From assembly GCF_001552175.1 (NCBI RefSeq), contig NZ_BCQR01000143.1, positions 1-33,358 on the forward strand: a DNA stretch of 33,358 nt, in the 5' to 3' direction. This stretch comes from Actinomadura kijaniata NBRC 14229. Its GTDB lineage: Bacteria; Actinomycetota; Actinomycetes; Streptosporangiales; Streptosporangiaceae. The notes under the pieces were generated by a model. That model saw only the letters and a list, made by a program, of their open reading frames with translations, did not search any database and was not told the origin of the DNA. This document shows, piece by piece, positions 6,636-14,311 of this stretch; positions within the stretch are counted from its first letter, which is position 1; every line of letters starts with the position of its first letter. Made by a program: the position numbers and the translations under genes.

Positions 6636-8129
6636 TCAAGGGCGGGAGCGGGTCGTGGTCGTGGACGGCGCGGGGGCGTTCGCCGGGCTGGGCCTTGCCA
6701 GCCACAGGCCGGTGAACGCGGCGCCGGCCAGGGTGACGGCGCCGGCCGTGAGGAAGGCGCTGTTGAGGCCGGCCTCGAAGGAGGCGCCGCCGGCCTCGCG
6801 GGTGCGGACGACGGCGCCGAGCACCGCCACGCCCAGCACCGCGCCGATCTGCCGGCTGGTGCTGCTCACGCCCGAGGCAAGGCCCCCCTCCTGCGCGCTG
6901 ACCGCCTGGATGGCGGCGCCGGTCAGCGGGGACATGGTCAGGGCGAAACCGATGCCGACGACCGCCAGCCGCCACCACACGTTCCCGTAGCCGGTGTCCG
7001 CGTGCACCAGGCCCAGTGCCAGCAGCCCCAGCCCGGCCAGCGCCAGTCCGGCGGTGACCACGATCCGGAAGCCGTACCTGGCGGCGAACCGGCCCGCGTA
7101 CGGGCTGACGACCACCATGGCGAGGGAGGCGGGCAGGGTCTGCAGCCCGGCGCGCAGGATCGAGCTGCCCTGGACGTACACGAAGAACTGGGAGAAGAAG
7201 AAGGACGACCCCATGAGCGCGAAACCCACCACGACCATCGCCGTGTTGGACACCGTGAACAGCCGCTGCCGGAACAGCCGCAGCGGCAGCATCGGCGTCG
7301 CGCCGCGTCCTTCGACGACGACGAAGACGGCGAGGATCGCCACCGCGGCGGCGAAGCCGCCCAGGATCACCGGCGAGGTCCAGCCCCGGGACCCGCCCTC
7401 GATCAGCCCGTAGGTCAGCGCCCCCACGCCCAGCACGGACAGGACCGTCCCCGGGACGTCGATCGCCGGCGCGTTCGGGTTGCGGGACTCGCCGAGGACG
7501 CGCAGGCCGACCAGCAGCAGGACCGCGCCGATGGGCGCGTTGACGAGGAAGATGGCGGGCCAGCCGAAGGCGTCCACCAGGATGCCGCCGGCCGGTGGCC
7601 CGGCGGCCAGGCCGATCCCGCTGAACCCGGCCCACAGCCCGATGGCCCTGACGCGTTCCTGCGGAACGGGGTACGCGGCGGCGAGCAGGGCCAGCGAGGC
7701 GGGGCTCAGCGCCGCGGCCCCGACGCCCTGGAGCACCCGTCCGGCGACCAGCCAGCCGATCGAGGGCGCGACCGCGCACAGCACGGACGCGGCGGTGAAC
7801 ACCGCGACGCCGGCCAGGAACACCTTCCGGCGGCCGAAGCGGTCGGCGAAGACGCCGCCGGACAGCAGCAGCATGGCGACCAGCAGCACGTAGGCGTCGA
7901 CGATCCATTGCAGCCCGCTCAACCGCGTGTGCAGCCGTTGCTGCATGTCGGGCAGCGCCGCGCCGACGATCGTGCTGTCGAGCAGCACCATGAACTGCCC
8001 CAGGCAGGCCACCGCGAGCAGCCCCGCCCGGCCCGGTCGAACGCCTGTGACCACGGGCGATCCCGCTCTCGTTGCCTCTTCGTGTGCGGCCAACTCAAGA
8101 TCCCTCTCCTGACGCGGATGTCCCGGCAC
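6636..8129 (-). CDS. MFS drug exporter, DHA2 (14-helix) family
   Basis: 497 residues if the GTG at 8129 is used. Hydrophobic segments fit 14 transmembrane helices. Helix 1 carries the DHA2-type motif LLDSTIVGAALP (about D51), and the loop after helix 2 has motif A, GGVFADRFGRRK. Proton-driven export of hydrophobic drugs or antibiotics is the family role (EmrB/QacA/Stp type). The start is uncertain: GTG 8129 has no ribosome-binding site and lies just 6 bases from an inverted repeat. A TTG at 8093 (LAAHEEATRAG) has AGGAGAGG about 9 bases upstream and would also keep all helices. The gene diverges from an ArsR-like regulator with operator-like DNA between them, so ligand-induced derepression is likely. 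Confidence 0.92.
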   Translation of the reverse strand: MPGHPRQERDLELAAHEEATRAGSPVVTGVRPGRAGLLAVACLGQFMVLLDSTIVGAALPDMQQRLHTRLSGLQWIVDAYVLLVAMLLLSGGVFADRFGRRKVFLAGVAVFTAASVLCAVAPSIGWLVAGRVLQGVGAAALSPASLALLAAAYPVPQERVRAIGLWAGFSGIGLAAGPPAGGILVDAFGWPAIFLVNAPIGAVLLLVGLRVLGESRNPNAPAIDVPGTVLSVLGVGALTYGLIEGGSRGWTSPVILGGFAAAVAILAVFVVVEGRGATPMLPLRLFRQRLFTVSNTAMVVVGFALMGSSFFFSQFFVYVQGSSILRAGLQTLPASLAMVVVSPYAGRFAARYGFRIVVTAGLALAGLGLLALGLVHADTGYGNVWWRLAVVGIGFALTMSPLTGAAIQAVSAQEGGLASGVSSTSRQIGAVLGVAVLGAVVRTREAGGASFEAGLNSAFLTAGAVTLAGAAFTGLWLARPSPANAPAPSTTTTRSRP

Positions 8130-8135
8130 ACGTTA

Positions 8136-8182
8136 GTTCGACAATCCCGAACTGTCGAACATTAAGGTCACGACAATCCCGG
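8136..8182. promoter_or_regulatory. Operator region between the MFS and ArsR-like genes
   Basis: A perfect inverted repeat GTTCGACA (8136-8143) / TGTCGAAC (8153-8160) with 9 bases between. The left part, CGACAATCCCG (8139-8149), recurs exactly at 8171-8181, 32 bases or about three helical turns away, the second copy being only half-palindromic (CGAC...GTTG). Two sites of different strength for the divergent regulator are likely: one beside the exporter start, one over the regulator's own -35 region. Confidence 0.65.
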
Positions 8183-8199
8183 ATCGTTGGAGGGTGGGA

Positions 8200-8205
8200 T
8201 ATCGT
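8200..8205 (+). promoter_or_regulatory. Candidate -10 of the ArsR-like gene (leaderless)
   Basis: TATCGT ends 6 bases before the ATG at 8212, the spacing expected when transcription starts on the start codon. No clear -35; the region where it should lie is the second operator copy. Confidence 0.4.
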
Positions 8206-8211
8206 CGAGGC

Positions 8212-8529
8212 ATGCGACAGCTCCCCCAGCCCGCCCGCGAGTCGCTCACGCTCGCGTCGGTGCTGCACGCGCTGGGCGACCCGGTGCGCCTGGAGCTGAT
8301 GCTGCGCGCCCGGGACGAGCCCGACTCGACCTGCTCGGTCCTCGCCGACGGCCTGAACGTGCCGATGTCGACGCTGTCCAACCACTGGCGGATCCTGCGC
8401 GAGGCCGGGCTGGTCAGCATGGCCGTCGACGGCCGGCACCGGCGGGTCCGGCCCCGCGTCGACGACCTGGACGACCGCTTCCCCGGTCTGCTCGACCCGA
8501 TCCTGCGCCTGGCCCGCCCGAACCGCTGA
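8212..8529 (+). CDS. ArsR-like winged-helix transcriptional regulator
   Basis: 105 residues. The single wHTH domain reads SVLHALGDPVRLELMLRARD, then SVLADGLNVPMSTLSNHWRIL and REAGLVSMAVDGRHRRVRPR: the HALGDPVRL start, the SxLSxHxxxLxxAGL recognition helix and the R-rich wing are classic for ArsR/SmtB and DUF5937-free relatives. No metal-binding ELCVCD motif is present, so it is probably not a metal sensor. It likely represses the divergent exporter gene. The ATG chosen lacks a ribosome-binding site but has a well-placed -10; a GTG 18 bases upstream is possible. Confidence 0.88.
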   Translation: MRQLPQPARESLTLASVLHALGDPVRLELMLRARDEPDSTCSVLADGLNVPMSTLSNHWRILREAGLVSMAVDGRHRRVRPRVDDLDDRFPGLLDPILRLARPNR

Positions 8530-8671
8530 ACGGCGGACCGCGAGGACGTTCTCCGGAGCCCGCCCGATCACCAGGTGACCGACCGGGGGGCTCGTGGCGC
8601 GGCGTGGCACAGCCGACCGCGAGTGCCGGGCCCCTGATACCGGCACTCGCGCTCGGCCTCCCGGCGGTGGT

Positions 8672-9121
8672 CTACGCGCGGCGCACCGCCACGACCGCGG
8701 CCCTGTCGTGGAGCCTCCGGGCGATGACGGTGATCGCGTCGCTGAACGTCCCGCTCCCTTCCTCCTCCTCGACGACGGTGGACAGCCCGGCGCCGCCCGG
8801 CGTGCGCACGGTGAAGGTGGCCGTCCCGTGGACGCCCCGCACGTCGATGCGGGGGCCGAGCCCGGGGTCCAGCGGGATGCGCTGACCGTCCTGCACGACG
8901 ACCTCGCAGTCGCCGTCCCGGCACTCCGCCAGGTCGGTGCCGTTCCGGGCCACCAGCGGCGGAGGCACGGGAAGGTACGGCCGCTCCCCGTCCGGCCGGG
9001 CGGACGGCGTCACGGGGGTGTCCGGCGAAGCCGGGCTCACGGCCCGCTGTTCCGTCCCGCCGCAGGCTCCGAGGAGGACGAGCCCGCCCAGCGCCGCGAT
9101 GGTCCATTTCCGGTCGCGCAT
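8672..9121 (-). CDS. Small lipoprotein of unknown function
   Basis: 149 residues. MRDRKWTIAALGGLVLLGAC is a lipoprotein signal with lipobox LGAC. The mature part begins with a Ser/Pro-rich spacer and continues with a small beta-type domain (YLPVPPPLVARNGTDLAECR, DGDCEVVVQDGQRIPLDP, IDVRGVHGTATFTVRTPG). The VVVQDGQRIPLDP..G segments look like a repeated beta-hairpin with one internal Cys pair. I start it at the ATG that begins the signal peptide; open frame continues upstream but without coding character. No partner gene on this strand. Family not recognised. Confidence 0.72.
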   Translation of the reverse strand: MRDRKWTIAALGGLVLLGACGGTEQRAVSPASPDTPVTPSARPDGERPYLPVPPPLVARNGTDLAECRDGDCEVVVQDGQRIPLDPGLGPRIDVRGVHGTATFTVRTPGGAGLSTVVEEEEGSGTFSDAITVIARRLHDRAAVVAVRRA

Positions 9122-9257
9122 CAGATCCCCGCCTTCGTCGACGTCCGCCGTCCCGACGAGCGTGGCGCGGCGGCCGTGGGACCGGTCCCGCGCGGCCCGT
9201 GTCACCGTTCGGGCGAGAGCGGCCCACCGCCCGGCGGACGGCCCCCGCCCGGCGGCG

Positions 9258-9452
9258 GGCCTCCAGGTCGTCATCGGCGTCGACGTGCTCAATCTGGGCG
9301 GCGACATATGGACGGGCGTCGCCTACAGCAGGCCCGGGACCATCGAGGGCGCACGCTGGGTGAACTTCCCCAACGACTGCTACGGCGGGCTGGCCTACTT
9401 CGTCGACGGCGACTGGGGGGAACGGACCGAAGGACGGGTCTGCGTCCCCTGA
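9258..9452 (+). pseudogene. C-terminal remnant of an unidentified gene
   Basis: About 64 codons with strong G/C third-position bias, without start codon plus ribosome-binding site, reading GLQVVIGVDVLNLGGDIWTG, then VAYSRPGTIEGARWVNFP, NDCYGGLAYFVDGDWGER and RVCVP-stop. The two Cys and the Trp/Tyr/Gly-rich pattern suggest the end of an exported beta-rich protein. The frame is open further upstream, but coding character is lost near 9250, and the divergent lipoprotein gene begins at 9121. Family not recognised; a short intact gene starting at an internal GTG is possible but has no start signals. Confidence 0.4.
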
Positions 9453-9832
9453 CGATCGTGCCGGACCCGTTCCGGCCGGGGTTCCACCCCAGAACGTCGT
9501 TCACCGCGACGGTCAGGGAGACCGGTCCAACACCGGATCAGCGCGGGGTCGGCGTGGGGTGGTGCGGAAAAGTTGGGGTGTATGTAGGCTTCGTATTAAC
9601 AGGTACACGCTAGGTTCTGACTCGACAGACCCTGCATACCGCCCGGTTGCCTACGTGGTGTTGGCCCAGGTCAGCGCATCGAAAGGTGGCCGCCGACCAG
9701 GTCTGTCCACCCGCACCGCTGTCCACCGCCGACACCCGGTTCCGGCCGCGTCGGCGGACACCGCCGCCGAGTCATGCGAACTTGATCGCACTTACTTGGC
9801 CGCACGAGTCCTATCAACACCCCGAGACAACG
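9453..9832. other. Intergenic region, no gene seen
   Basis: About 380 bases with locally lower GC (9580-9640) and no convincing frame on either strand. It carries the promoter region of the following small gene. No repeats or RNA gene recognised. Confidence 0.4.
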
Positions 9833-9838
9833 CATACT
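9833..9838 (+). promoter_or_regulatory. Candidate -10 of the small Tudor-like gene (leaderless)
   Basis: CATACT is followed by 7 bases and then the ATG at 9846, the spacing of a leaderless promoter. No ribosome-binding site is present before the ATG. No good -35. Confidence 0.45.
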
Positions 9839-9845
9839 GGGCTTG

Positions 9846-10070
9846 ATGAAAACTTCCCGTGCAGTCACAAAACGTCACCTTCCCACCAGCCCGTTCAAGG
9901 CTCCGGCACCGCCTCCGCCGGTCGAGCGCTTCGAGGTCAACGACCGCGTCACGCACGACAAGTACGGCCTGGGCATGGTCATCGGCGTCGACGAGGCCGC
10001 CGTGCTCGTGGACTTCGGGCCGCAGAAGGTCCGGATCTCCACTCCCTTCGCCAAGCTCGAAAAGCTCTGA
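9846..10070 (+). CDS. Small conserved protein with UvrD-tail-like (Tudor/SH3) domain
   Basis: 74 residues: MKTSRAVTKRHLPTSPFKAP, a Pro-rich hinge, then FEVNDRVTHDKYGLGMVIGV, DEAAVLVDFGPQKVRISTPF and AKLEKL. The GDRVTH..YGLG.V......V.VDFG pattern is that of the small beta-barrel at the C-terminus of UvrD/PcrA helicases, which contacts RNA polymerase; CarD-type RNAP-interacting domains are similar. Small stand-alone proteins of this kind are common in actinomycetes, but their role is not known to me. The basic N-terminus could bind nucleic acid. The ATG is preceded by a -10 hexamer at leaderless spacing and no Shine-Dalgarno. It is likely a single-gene unit. Confidence 0.8.
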   Translation: MKTSRAVTKRHLPTSPFKAPAPPPPVERFEVNDRVTHDKYGLGMVIGVDEAAVLVDFGPQKVRISTPFAKLEKL

Positions 10071-10446
10071 GACGCACTCCGGTCCTGCCGTCCGCGGACG
10101 GCCTGGCCCCTGAGAACGCCACCGCGCGCCGGCGGCCGACGTAGCGCGCCGATCCCGACGACGCGATCGAACGCGACCGGACTTCCCGGACGGCGGGGCT
10201 CCCGCCACCGGTCCGCCCCAAGCTGACCAAGACGACGATGTTCGCCCAGCGCCGCGAGCTGGGCCTGCACCCGCCTGCCCTGTATCGGCAGGGATTCGCC
10301 TACGACAATTTTTCTGGACCACGGGCTGAGGAGTCCGCGGGCAGCCGTCCCCAAGTCCCCCCGGGTCGCGTTCAGAAGTTCGCGGGAGAACGCCCCCGAC
10401 CCCTGCGCTGACCGGAGTCGGCGTTCTCGTGTGCGTCTGGTGACAT

Positions 10447-10467
10447 CTCCCCCGATGATCGGGGGAG
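10447..10467. repeat. 21-base palindrome
   Basis: CTCCCCCGAT and ATCGGGGGAG are exact reverse complements around a single central G. It could be an operator or part of the terminator cluster that follows it. Confidence 0.5.
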
Positions 10468-10480
10468 CCCACCGGGTTAC

Positions 10481-10520
10481 GCCGACGGGCAGGCCCGCTT
10501 TCGCGGACCTGCCCGTCGGC
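10481..10520. terminator. Long hairpin, probable bidirectional terminator
   Basis: 18-base arms (10481-10498 and 10503-10520) around a TTTC loop with a single mismatch; the core is CCGACGGGCAGG / CCTGCCCGTCGG. No T-run. It lies about 410 bases after the Tudor-like gene and beyond the tRNA terminator on the other strand. Confidence 0.5.
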
Positions 10521-10648
10521 GGTCTGTGCTGAGCGCGCGTCGCTAGAGCGCGCGGAAACCGTCACTCTCGATCACTGACCGGTGGACGAAGACTGAACCC
10601 GTTCCCGCACCAACGGAAACGATGGCGGTCCGGCCACCCGGAAAACGG

Positions 10649-10688
10649 CCGCGGGGGCCGTGATCGGTGATGATCACGGCCCCCGCGG
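10649..10688 (-). terminator. Terminator of tRNA-Glu
   Basis: Perfect 17-bp stem (10649-10665 with 10672-10688; core GGGGGCCGTGATC / GATCACGGCCCCC) and 6-base loop, 14 bases after the tRNA 3' end. On the minus strand it is followed by GGCCGTTTTCC, so a short T-run is present. Confidence 0.8.
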
Positions 10689-10702
10689 ACCCATGCTCGC
10701 TG

Positions 10703-10775
10703 TACCCCCTACCGGATTCGAACCGGCGCTACCGCCTTGAAAGGGCGGCGTCCTAGGCCGCTAGACGAAGGGGGC
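10703..10775 (-). tRNA. tRNA-Glu (anticodon TTC)
   Basis: 73-nt cloverleaf: acceptor GCCCCCT pairs with AGGGGGT (terminal G-U), D-arm with CGTCTAGCGGCCTAGGACG, anticodon stem CCGCC/GGCGG around loop CTTTCAA giving anticodon TTC, and T-arm CCGGTTCGAATCCGG. The discriminator base is A; CCA is not encoded. It is transcribed towards a strong terminator. No duplicate of its 3' end is seen in the window, so there is no sign of an integrated element at this tRNA. Confidence 0.97.
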
Positions 10776-10815
10776 CCCAGGGTCACGGCTTGAAGTCGCA
10801 ACCCTTCACTAGGCC

Positions 10816-10846
10816 AGCATAGGGGACAACCAGGGGCGACGTGCAA
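10816..10846 (-). promoter_or_regulatory. Candidate promoter of tRNA-Glu
   Basis: On the minus strand TTGCAC (10846-10841), a 19-base spacer and TATGCT (10821-10816), about 41 bases before the mature tRNA 5' end. The spacer is slightly long, but both hexamers are good. It overlaps the end of the metallophosphatase region only marginally. Confidence 0.45.
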
Positions 10847-10850
10847 ACGG

Positions 10851-12392
10851 TTATGCCCCTTCGCGTGGGGTCGGGGTCGCGGTGCTGGTCGCGGGGGGTG
10901 TGCTCGGACTCTGCGGAGTCTGTGGGGTCTGTGGGGTCGGGGTGATGGGGCGGTCGGGGGACGGTTCCAGGTGGCGTTCGATCTGGGCGGAGGTCAGGCC
11001 GAGGCCGCCCAGGCGGATGTCGTCCCAGCCCTGGAGGCGGTGGGACGTGCGGGAGAAGTACAGGACCGACAGCTCGATGGGGGTCGGCTGCTCGTTCTCC
11101 AGGCCGCGCAGGCCCGCGCCTCCGGTGGAGCCCTGGACGAACAGGCGGGTCCCGGTGGGCAGGAGCTTCGTGGTCCGCTTGTGGGCGTGGCCGGACAGGA
11201 GCAGGGGGGTCTGGCCGGAGTAGCCCTCGGCCTGGGCCGGGTCGTGGACGGCGATCAGGTCGGGGGTCTGGCCGGAGGCGCGCAGCCTCTCGGCCTGGGT
11301 GCGGCCGAGCGCGCGGAGCTGGTCGGTGCCCACGTTGTCGTCGCGGGTCGTCTTGTCGGGGGTGAAGCGGGGGTCGCCGATGCCGTAGATCCGCAGGCCC
11401 TGGACCTCGCGCATGGCGTCGTCGAGGACGATGGCGTTCTTCTGGCGGGCCACCGCGCGCTGGGTGCCCCGGGAGTCGTGGTTGCCGCGGATGTAGACGT
11501 AGGGGACCTTCAGGGTCCCGATGTCGTCGGCGAAGCGGTCCTCGGGCTTGCTGCCGTGGTCGGCCAGGTCGCCGGTGTCGATGATCAGGTTGACCTGGAA
11601 CTGGGTGGTGACCGAACGGATCACGTTCCAGGCGGCCGGGTTGAGGTGGATGTCGCTGACGTGCAGGACGCGGATCGTGGACGGGTCCGGCTCGTAGGTC
11701 GGCAGGGTCGAGGTGGCGGAGTAGAGCTTGGAGACGTTGCCGACCAGGCGGGCGAGCTGGACGCGGTAGGCGGAGAAACGCTCGACGATGTTGCGGGTGT
11801 CGCCGACCAGCTGGGGCGCGTTGGCCAGCAGGCCCGTGTAGCGGGGCTGCGCGATCGAACGCGGGTCGAACGTCGCCCAGGTCACCAGCGCGATCACCAG
11901 CGCGGCGGCGATGGCCGAGCCGAGGCCGAGCAGGGCGCGCCGCCAGGACCGGAAGACCAGCAGCCCGGCCAGGAACGACGCCGCCAGCGCCAGGCCGAGC
12001 GCGCGCAGGAGCAGGACGATGATCCCGTGGCGCAGGTCGGTGGCGATCCGATCGGTGATCTTTTCGAGGGCGGTGCCGTCCTCGATCAGCTTGCGGGCCG
12101 GCTCGGGGTGCAGTTCGGCGACCGAGGCCCGTAGCTGGAACGGGCCCTCGTGCGTGTCCATGTGGAGCGCGCCCAGCGGGGGGATCTGCACCGTGGTGCC
12201 GCCTGACCAGGAGGGACGCAGGTGGAGGGAGACCTCGGTGGGTCCCACGGGGGTCTCGACACGGCCGCCGAGCAGCAGGCCGATCATGCCGCCGAGCAGG
12301 CCGACGGCGATCACGGCGAGGATCCGGGCGGTCCGGCGGGCGCGGGGCCCGGTCAGGACGGACGGGAGCCGGACGGAGGTCCGGACGGGCAC
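10851..12392 (-). CDS. Membrane-anchored calcineurin-like metallophosphoesterase
   Basis: 513 residues. One transmembrane segment near residues 23-43, an extracytoplasmic loop of about 80 residues, then two further hydrophobic segments (about 122-178). The catalytic domain follows, with all core metallophosphoesterase motifs: VSDIHLN (DxH), DTGDLADHG (GDx), IRGNHDS (GNHD), the VHDP stretch and SGHAHKR (GHxH). These residues bind the two-metal centre. The C-terminus (about 40 residues) is Pro/Thr/Ser-rich (PTPQTPQTPQSPSTPPATST), as in wall-spanning tails. Substrate unknown; members cleave phosphomonoesters or diesters of lipids, nucleotides or wall precursors. The GTG start is marked by AAGGAGGAATC immediately upstream. 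It diverges from the zincin gene, whose start lies only 24 bases away, so the promoters must overlap. Confidence 0.9.
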   Translation of the reverse strand: MPVRTSVRLPSVLTGPRARRTARILAVIAVGLLGGMIGLLLGGRVETPVGPTEVSLHLRPSWSGGTTVQIPPLGALHMDTHEGPFQLRASVAELHPEPARKLIEDGTALEKITDRIATDLRHGIIVLLLRALGLALAASFLAGLLVFRSWRRALLGLGSAIAAALVIALVTWATFDPRSIAQPRYTGLLANAPQLVGDTRNIVERFSAYRVQLARLVGNVSKLYSATSTLPTYEPDPSTIRVLHVSDIHLNPAAWNVIRSVTTQFQVNLIIDTGDLADHGSKPEDRFADDIGTLKVPYVYIRGNHDSRGTQRAVARQKNAIVLDDAMREVQGLRIYGIGDPRFTPDKTTRDDNVGTDQLRALGRTQAERLRASGQTPDLIAVHDPAQAEGYSGQTPLLLSGHAHKRTTKLLPTGTRLFVQGSTGGAGLRGLENEQPTPIELSVLYFSRTSHRLQGWDDIRLGGLGLTSAQIERHLEPSPDRPITPTPQTPQTPQSPSTPPATSTATPTPREGA

Positions 12393-12415
12393 GATTCCTC
12401 CTTCGGTCGCGCACA

Positions 12416-12766
12416 ATGGTGGGCGTGATCGATATGTCGCGGGACGCGTTCGAGAACCTGGTGGCCGAGGCCCTCGACACCATCCCGCCCGAACTGACCG
12501 CACTCATGCGCAACGTCGTCATCGTCGTCGAGGACGACGCCCCCGAGCCCGGTCTGCTCGGCCTTTATCAGGGCGTACCCCTCACCGAGCGCGGTGACTG
12601 GTACGCGGGCGTCCTGCCCGATCACATTTCGATCTACCGCAACGAGACGTTGCAGATCTGCGACAGCCCCGAAGACGTGGTCGAGGAGGTCCGGATCACG
12701 GTGGTCCACGAGATCGCGCATCATTTCGGAATCGACGACGACCGGCTGCACCAGCTCGGATATTGA
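12416..12766 (+). CDS. Minimal zinc metallopeptidase-like protein (zincin, DUF1025 type)
   Basis: 116 residues. The C-terminal motif HEIAHHFGIDDDRL has the HExxH zinc-binding helix with a downstream Asp ligand, as in the short metallopeptidase family widespread in bacteria (COG3824-like). The N-terminal half (FENLVAEALDTIPPELTALM, NVVIVVEDDAP, GLLGLYQGVPLTERG, DHISIYRN) matches the usual layout, so the protein is full length and cytosolic with no signal peptide. Substrates of the family are unknown. Start uncertain: ATG 12416 (MVGVIDMSRD) or ATG 12434 (MSRDAFENLV), the second having GGTGGG about 10 bases upstream. It is divergent from the metallophosphatase gene. Confidence 0.88.
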   Translation: MVGVIDMSRDAFENLVAEALDTIPPELTALMRNVVIVVEDDAPEPGLLGLYQGVPLTERGDWYAGVLPDHISIYRNETLQICDSPEDVVEEVRITVVHEIAHHFGIDDDRLHQLGY

Positions 12767-12948
12767 GTCCGGCGGCGCCCGAACGGCGAGGTGGGGGGCG
12801 GTCCCCGCGGGGACGATACCGCGCGTTCCGGCAGATCACGGGACGGCAAAGGTGTCCGTCAATTGCCCACTCTGGGTCACATAACTACCACGCAGCGTGA
12901 GTTAATGGGAGTGTCGCCCGGCGAGTGCCGGACGGAACTGGAGCGCGC

Positions 12949-14307
12949 GTGGCGGAAAAGCAGACCGGGCGGCACCGGCGTCCCCCGGAGGCCCAGGCCA
13001 CCTACCGCGAGGTGTTCGCGGTGGGGGAGTTCCGCGCGCTCTGGGCGGCGCAGGCGCTGTCGTTCGTCGGGGACCAGCTGGCGCAGGTCGCGCTGGCGGT
13101 GCTCGTCTACAGCAACACCGGCTCGGCGCTGCTCACCGCCCTCACCTACGCCCTGACCTACCTGCCGCCGATCGTGGGCGGCCCGGTGCTGTCGGGGCTG
13201 GCCGACCTGTTCCCGCGCCGCACCGTGATGGTGGTGTGCGACGTGCTGCGCGCCGCGCTGGTCGGGCTGATGGCGGTACCGGGGCTGTCGGTGTGGGCGC
13301 TGAGCGCGCTGGTGTTCGCCACGGTGCTGCTCGGCGCGCCGTTCAGCGCGGCGCGGGCGGCGGTGCTGCCGGACGTGCTGGACGGCGACCGCTACGTCGC
13401 CGGGTCCGCGATCAACAACATCACCCACCAGGCCAGCCAGATGGTCGGGTTCGTGGCGGGCGGCGCGGTGATCGCGGCGGTGGGCGAGCACCGGGCGCTG
13501 GCGCTGAACGCCCTGACGTTCGGAGTGTCGGCGCTGATCCTGCTGGCGGGGACGCGGCGGCGGCCCGCCCCCAAGCGGCGCGGGCGCCAGTCGCTCGGCC
13601 TGTGGCGGGGCACCCGCGACGGGGCGCGGCTGGTGTTCGGCGACCCGACGCTGCGGGCGCTGGTGTCGTTCGCGTGGCTGTGCGGGTTCTACGTGGTCCC
13701 CGAGGGGTTGGCCGCGCCGTACGCGGCGACGTTCGACGGCAGCCCCGTGACGGTGGGGCTGCTGATGTCGGCGATGCCCACGGGGATGGTGCTGGGTGCG
13801 TTCGTCTACAGCCGGTTCGTGCGGCCCACCAACCGGATCCGGTCGATGGGCTGGATGGCGATGCTGGCGTGCGCCCCGCTGGTGGCCTCGGCCATGCATC
13901 CGCCGCTGTGGGCGGTGCTGGCGCTGTGGGCGCTGTCCGGGGTCGGCAGCGCCTACCAGCTCGCGGCGAACGCGGCGTTCGTCGCGGAGGTCCCGGCGGA
14001 GGGGCGCGCCCAGGCGTTCGGGCTCGCCCAGTCCGGCATCCTCGCCGGTCAGGGCTGCGGGATCCTGGCGGCCGGGGCGGCGGCGCAGCGGCTCGGCCCC
14101 GAGACGGTGGTGGCGCTGGCGGGCGCGCTGGGGCTGTCGGCCGCGGCGATCCTCGCCGTGAACTGGAACCAGGTCCGCGGCGCGGTGATCGCGGCGATCC
14201 GCGACCGGTCCGAGCCCGCCCCCGTGCGGGCCCCCGGCCGTTCGGAGGAGGCGCGGGCGAACGGCCGGTCGTCGTACGCGGGGGATCGGCGCGCGTCGGC
14301 CCCGTGA
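12949..14307 (+). CDS. MFS transporter (EntS/MFS_3-like exporter)
   Basis: About 452 residues with 12 predicted hydrophobic helices. Helix 1 begins FRALWAAQALSFVGDQLAQVALAV, seen as FRALWAAQ...SFVGDQLA, typical of the MFS_3 enterobactin-exporter-like family. The loop after helix 2 has SGLADLFPRRTVMV. The second half repeats the pattern with GLLMSAMPTGMVLGAFVYSR. The C-terminal 50 residues are hydrophilic and Arg/Ala-rich. Substrate unknown. I prefer the GTG at 12949 (VAEKQTGRHRR) because CTGGAG lies 7 bases upstream; another GTG 24 bases earlier has no such site. It converges with the PspC gene: only 4 bases separate the two stop codons, with no room for a separate terminator. Confidence 0.9.
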   Translation: MAEKQTGRHRRPPEAQATYREVFAVGEFRALWAAQALSFVGDQLAQVALAVLVYSNTGSALLTALTYALTYLPPIVGGPVLSGLADLFPRRTVMVVCDVLRAALVGLMAVPGLSVWALSALVFATVLLGAPFSAARAAVLPDVLDGDRYVAGSAINNITHQASQMVGFVAGGAVIAAVGEHRALALNALTFGVSALILLAGTRRRPAPKRRGRQSLGLWRGTRDGARLVFGDPTLRALVSFAWLCGFYVVPEGLAAPYAATFDGSPVTVGLLMSAMPTGMVLGAFVYSRFVRPTNRIRSMGWMAMLACAPLVASAMHPPLWAVLALWALSGVGSAYQLAANAAFVAEVPAEGRAQAFGLAQSGILAGQGCGILAAGAAAQRLGPETVVALAGALGLSAAAILAVNWNQVRGAVIAAIRDRSEPAPVRAPGRSEEARANGRSSYAGDRRASAP

Positions 14308-14311
14308 GGGG

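Larger units (their letters stand above)
10071..10648. other. Hairpin-rich spacer, possible decayed coding segment
   Basis: No intact gene. Between about 10219 and 10314 a plus-strand frame reads KLTKTTMFAQRRELGLHPPA then LYRQGFAYDNF with moderate coding character but no start; it may be a decayed gene end that I cannot identify. From 10447 on there are three closely spaced inverted repeats (10447-10467, 10481-10520, 10534-10554). Confidence 0.35.

Noticed and set aside
6513..8165. 550-codon plus-strand frame over the exporter
   Set aside because: Antisense shadow of the MFS gene; no recognisable domain.
10703..10775. Integration site of a mobile element at tRNA-Glu
   Set aside because: No integrase, no direct repeat of the tRNA 3' end and no shift in base composition nearby.
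12767..12948. Possible small gene between zincin and MFS genes
   Set aside because: No frame with coding bias; the region looks like a simple promoter spacer.
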